Assembly: GCA_039707465.1 (NCBI GenBank)
Contig: CM077647.1
Coordinates: 176,820,663 to 176,884,662, forward strand
Reading direction: 5' to 3'
Length of the DNA: 64,000 nt
From: Rhabdophis nuchalis
Taxonomy: Eukaryota > Chordata > Lepidosauria > Squamata > Natricidae
Below the pieces are notes generated by a model, which did not search any database, had not been told where the DNA came from, and saw only the letters and a list, made by a program, of their open reading frames with translations. The translations under genes and the position numbers were made by a program. Positions 62,135 to 64,000 of the stretch are shown one piece after another. The first letter of the stretch is position 1; each line of letters starts with the position of its first letter.

Positions 62135-62735
62135 TCTTTCTTTATTTTATTAAATTTATATACCACCCTATCTCCCCGAGGGGACTCAGGGCGGTGCCCA
62201 GAAATATAAAAAACAAATACAATACAATACAATACAAAACAGTTTAAAATGAATTAAATTAGGGTCTGTGCTAAAAATTTGGATTGGAAAAGGTTAAAAT
62301 CAATTAAAATTTTACCCATTAAAACTAAGATAAGCTGGCCTCTTTATTTATTTATTTTAAAATGAGACACTCCCAGAATCCCCTGCGCGGCCGCATTCTG
62401 ACTAGCTGGAGCCTCCAGGTGCACCTCAAGGGGAGCCCCATGTAGAGAGTGTTGCAGTAGTCCAGGCGGGAGGTGACGAGCGCATGAGTGACCGTGCGTA
62501 GGGCGTCACGATCTAGATAGGGGCGCAATTGGTGTATCAGGTGAACCTGATAAAAGCCCCCCCTGGTCACGGCCACCACGTGGTCATCCAATGACAGCCA
62601 AGAATCCAGAAGGACGCCCAGATTGCGAGCCCTATCCGCGGGGGCCAGTGATTCGCCCCCGATAGCCAGAGATGGAACCAGCTGGCTATATCATGACGCC
62701 GGGAACCACAGGCACTCGGTCTTGGATGAGAAGAA
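62135..62735 (-). mobile_element. L2 LINE 3' part with internal deletion
   Basis: The terminus (ACTCAGGGCGGTGCCCAG) is at 62180-62200. The minus-strand body 62591-62352 encodes DDHVVAVTRGGFYQVHLIHQ and LVTSRLDYCNTLYMGLPLR. A second TTTATTTATTTA at 62343-62356 and missing LHWLPV region indicate a deletion or two joined copies. Confidence 0.85.
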
Positions 62736-63019
62736 GATCGGAAGCTCTTTCTTTAGAACATTTTCTCTCCCCCCCTTCCCTTCCTTTTTTCCTCTTCTCT
62801 GCTTCAGGATGATAAAAGCCAAAGTATATTACCCAGATATTACATCTTTTTTTGCAGTTACCAAGCACATCGCTTTTGAAGAAGAACCAGTTGCCCATTG
62901 AAATAATCCAAACTGAAAGAAAATACTTGATTAAAAGCAGAATCACTCATAATGCAGTGAAAGATTTTATTTTCCATTTTTCTTCAGAAGGAGGATTTGT
63001 GGTGGTGAAGTAATTAGAA
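62736..63019. other. 3' flank of V2R unit 3
   Basis: GAAGATCGGAAGCTCTTTCT and CTTCTCTGCTTCAGGATG match the 39580-39655 flank of unit 2; AGAATCACTCATAATGCAGTG matches 40490-40510. No gene. Confidence 0.6.
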
Positions 63020-63215
63020 TGCAGTGTTGCAAGCTAACTCTGCCCATGGGCAGTAGTTCAGTTGACTCAAGGTTGACTCAGCCTTCTATCCTTCCAAGGT
63101 CAGTAAAATGAGGATCTAGATTGTGTGGGCAACACGCTGTCTTTGTAAACTGGTTAGACATGTCTGAAAAGGACTATGAAGCGGTATATATGTCTAAATG
63201 CTGTTACTATTTATA
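63020..63215 (+). mobile_element. Second-family SINE, degraded
   Basis: AGTTGACTCAAGGTTGACTC and CTTCCAAGGTCAGTAAAATG are shared with 50031-50275, in plus orientation, ending GAAGCGGTATATATGTCTAA. Confidence 0.6.
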
Positions 63216-63364
63216 TTGCTATAAGAATTTGACAAACACTGTTATAAAGTTATACATATAAAATATCAGTAAAATTGCTGGAGCTAATAAGCCTTGCTTT
63301 ATTCTTAGAAAAGGATTTCCATTTCCATTTCACAGTGGAAATATATGCAGCTACTATTTAATAG

Positions 63365-64000
63365 TCAGAAATGTTTTCTCTTCACAAGTTGTCCCTTGCT
63401 ATTGAGCTCAGGCCTCAGCAAAATAATGTAACATTTGGGGAAGAAGATACATCCCAGTAACCCAGCACCAGAGGCTAAGATGGAGAAGATCTCCACAGCT
63501 ACCATATACTTTCCTTTGGTGCTCAAATAGGTGGGAACAAAAGACAACCAAACACTGCAAAACACCAGCATGCTGAAAGTGATGAATTTAGCTTCATTGA
63601 ATGCATCTGGCAGGTTCCTAGCCAGGAAAGCCACCATGAAGCTAATCAGAGAAAGAAACCCCATGTAGCCCAAGACAAGATAAAACATCACAACAGACCC
63701 TTCGTTACATTCTGCTATGATCTCTTCAGTCATTGATTTCATGTTAAGGTCTGGGAAAGGGGGAGAAGTGATCATCCACGCCAGACAAATGCTTGCTTGA
63801 ATGAAGGAGCCAGGAAAAACAATTAAGATGGACAGTCTTTTCCCCAACCATTTCCTCATGCCGGATCCTGGTTTAGTGGCCATGAATGCTGCAATGACCA
63901 TGATGGTTTTGGCCAACACAGAAGAAATGGCCACAGAGAAGATAAGGCCAAACACGGATTGTCGCAAAAAGCAAATCAGTTGGAGAGGTTTCCCAATGAA
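63365..64000 (-). CDS. V2R unit 3, exon 6, partial at window end
   Basis: The carboxyl part of a V2R seven-transmembrane exon, open to the right edge. It enters at [20 protein letters not shown] and continues [59 protein letters not shown] and [19 protein letters not shown]. It has the conserved [10 protein letters not shown] and ends [14 protein letters not shown] with stop at 63365. It is closest by eye to unit 2. The amino half, other exons and intactness lie beyond the window. Confidence 0.93.
   Translation of the reverse strand, partial: FIGKPLQLICFLRQSVFGLIFSVAISSVLAKTIMVIAAFMATKPGSGMRKWLGKRLSILIVFPGSFIQASICLAWMITSPPFPDLNMKSMTEEIIAECNEGSVVMFYLVLGYMGFLSLISFMVAFLARNLPDAFNEAKFITFSMLVFCSVWLSFVPTYLSTKGKYMVAVEIFSILASGAGLLGCIFFPKCYIILLRPELNSKGQLVKRKHF

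Overview
The window looks like a squamate reptile chromosome, most likely a snake. Three observations support this: a tandem array of vomeronasal type-2 receptor (V2R, class C GPCR) exons on the minus strand; a repeat landscape of CR1, L2, BovB/RTE and L1 LINEs with tRNA-derived SINEs; and long GATA/GACA/GGTA, AATTT, AAT and AGAAG microsatellites seeded by LINE tails. No prokaryotic features, rRNA, tRNA gene or CRISPR array were seen. Most long open frames are transposon-derived. Host coding sequence amounts to V2R exons plus weak hints at the left edge and in one GC-rich block.

Layout: 0-12.9 kb is repeats, including a 5-kb Ty3/gypsy element (4958-9951) inserted in an old CR1 copy. V2R unit 1 (minus strand) has a 7TM exon at 12990-13894, a frameshifted exon 3 at 19461-20272, an open exon 2 at 28289-28583 and a stop-containing exon 1 present twice (29392-29606 and 35915-36129). 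The two exon 1 copies lie in an 881-bp direct duplication that exactly brackets a nearly pristine gypsy chromovirus (29925-35566). Between exons 6 and 3 of this unit sits a GC-rich, inverted-duplicated block (about 15.7-16.5 kb) flanked by GGTA arrays.

V2R unit 2 (minus strand) has a 7TM exon at 40692-41596, exon 3 at 45918-46745, exon 2 at 51504-51801 and exon 1 at 56254-56468. All four are open with good splice sites, but I found no exon 4 or 5. V2R unit 3 enters at the right edge (7TM exon 63365-64000, cut by the window). Homologous flanks and shared LINE insertions show that the units arose by tandem duplication.

The most interesting signals are: (1) the 881-bp duplication bracketing the chromovirus with no target-site duplication, implying aberrant integration or ectopic exchange; (2) an 11-nt complementarity between that element's primer-binding site and its LTR, the signature of Tf1/sushi-type self-priming; (3) its zinc knuckle lying in the pol frame behind a G7 run with -1 slippery geometry; (4) the GC-rich block with one arm lacking about 159 bp; (5) a perfect 126-bp palindromic hAT-type MITE; and (6) several clear nested-insertion histories. 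Function is inferred from motifs visible in the sequence; no database search was possible.
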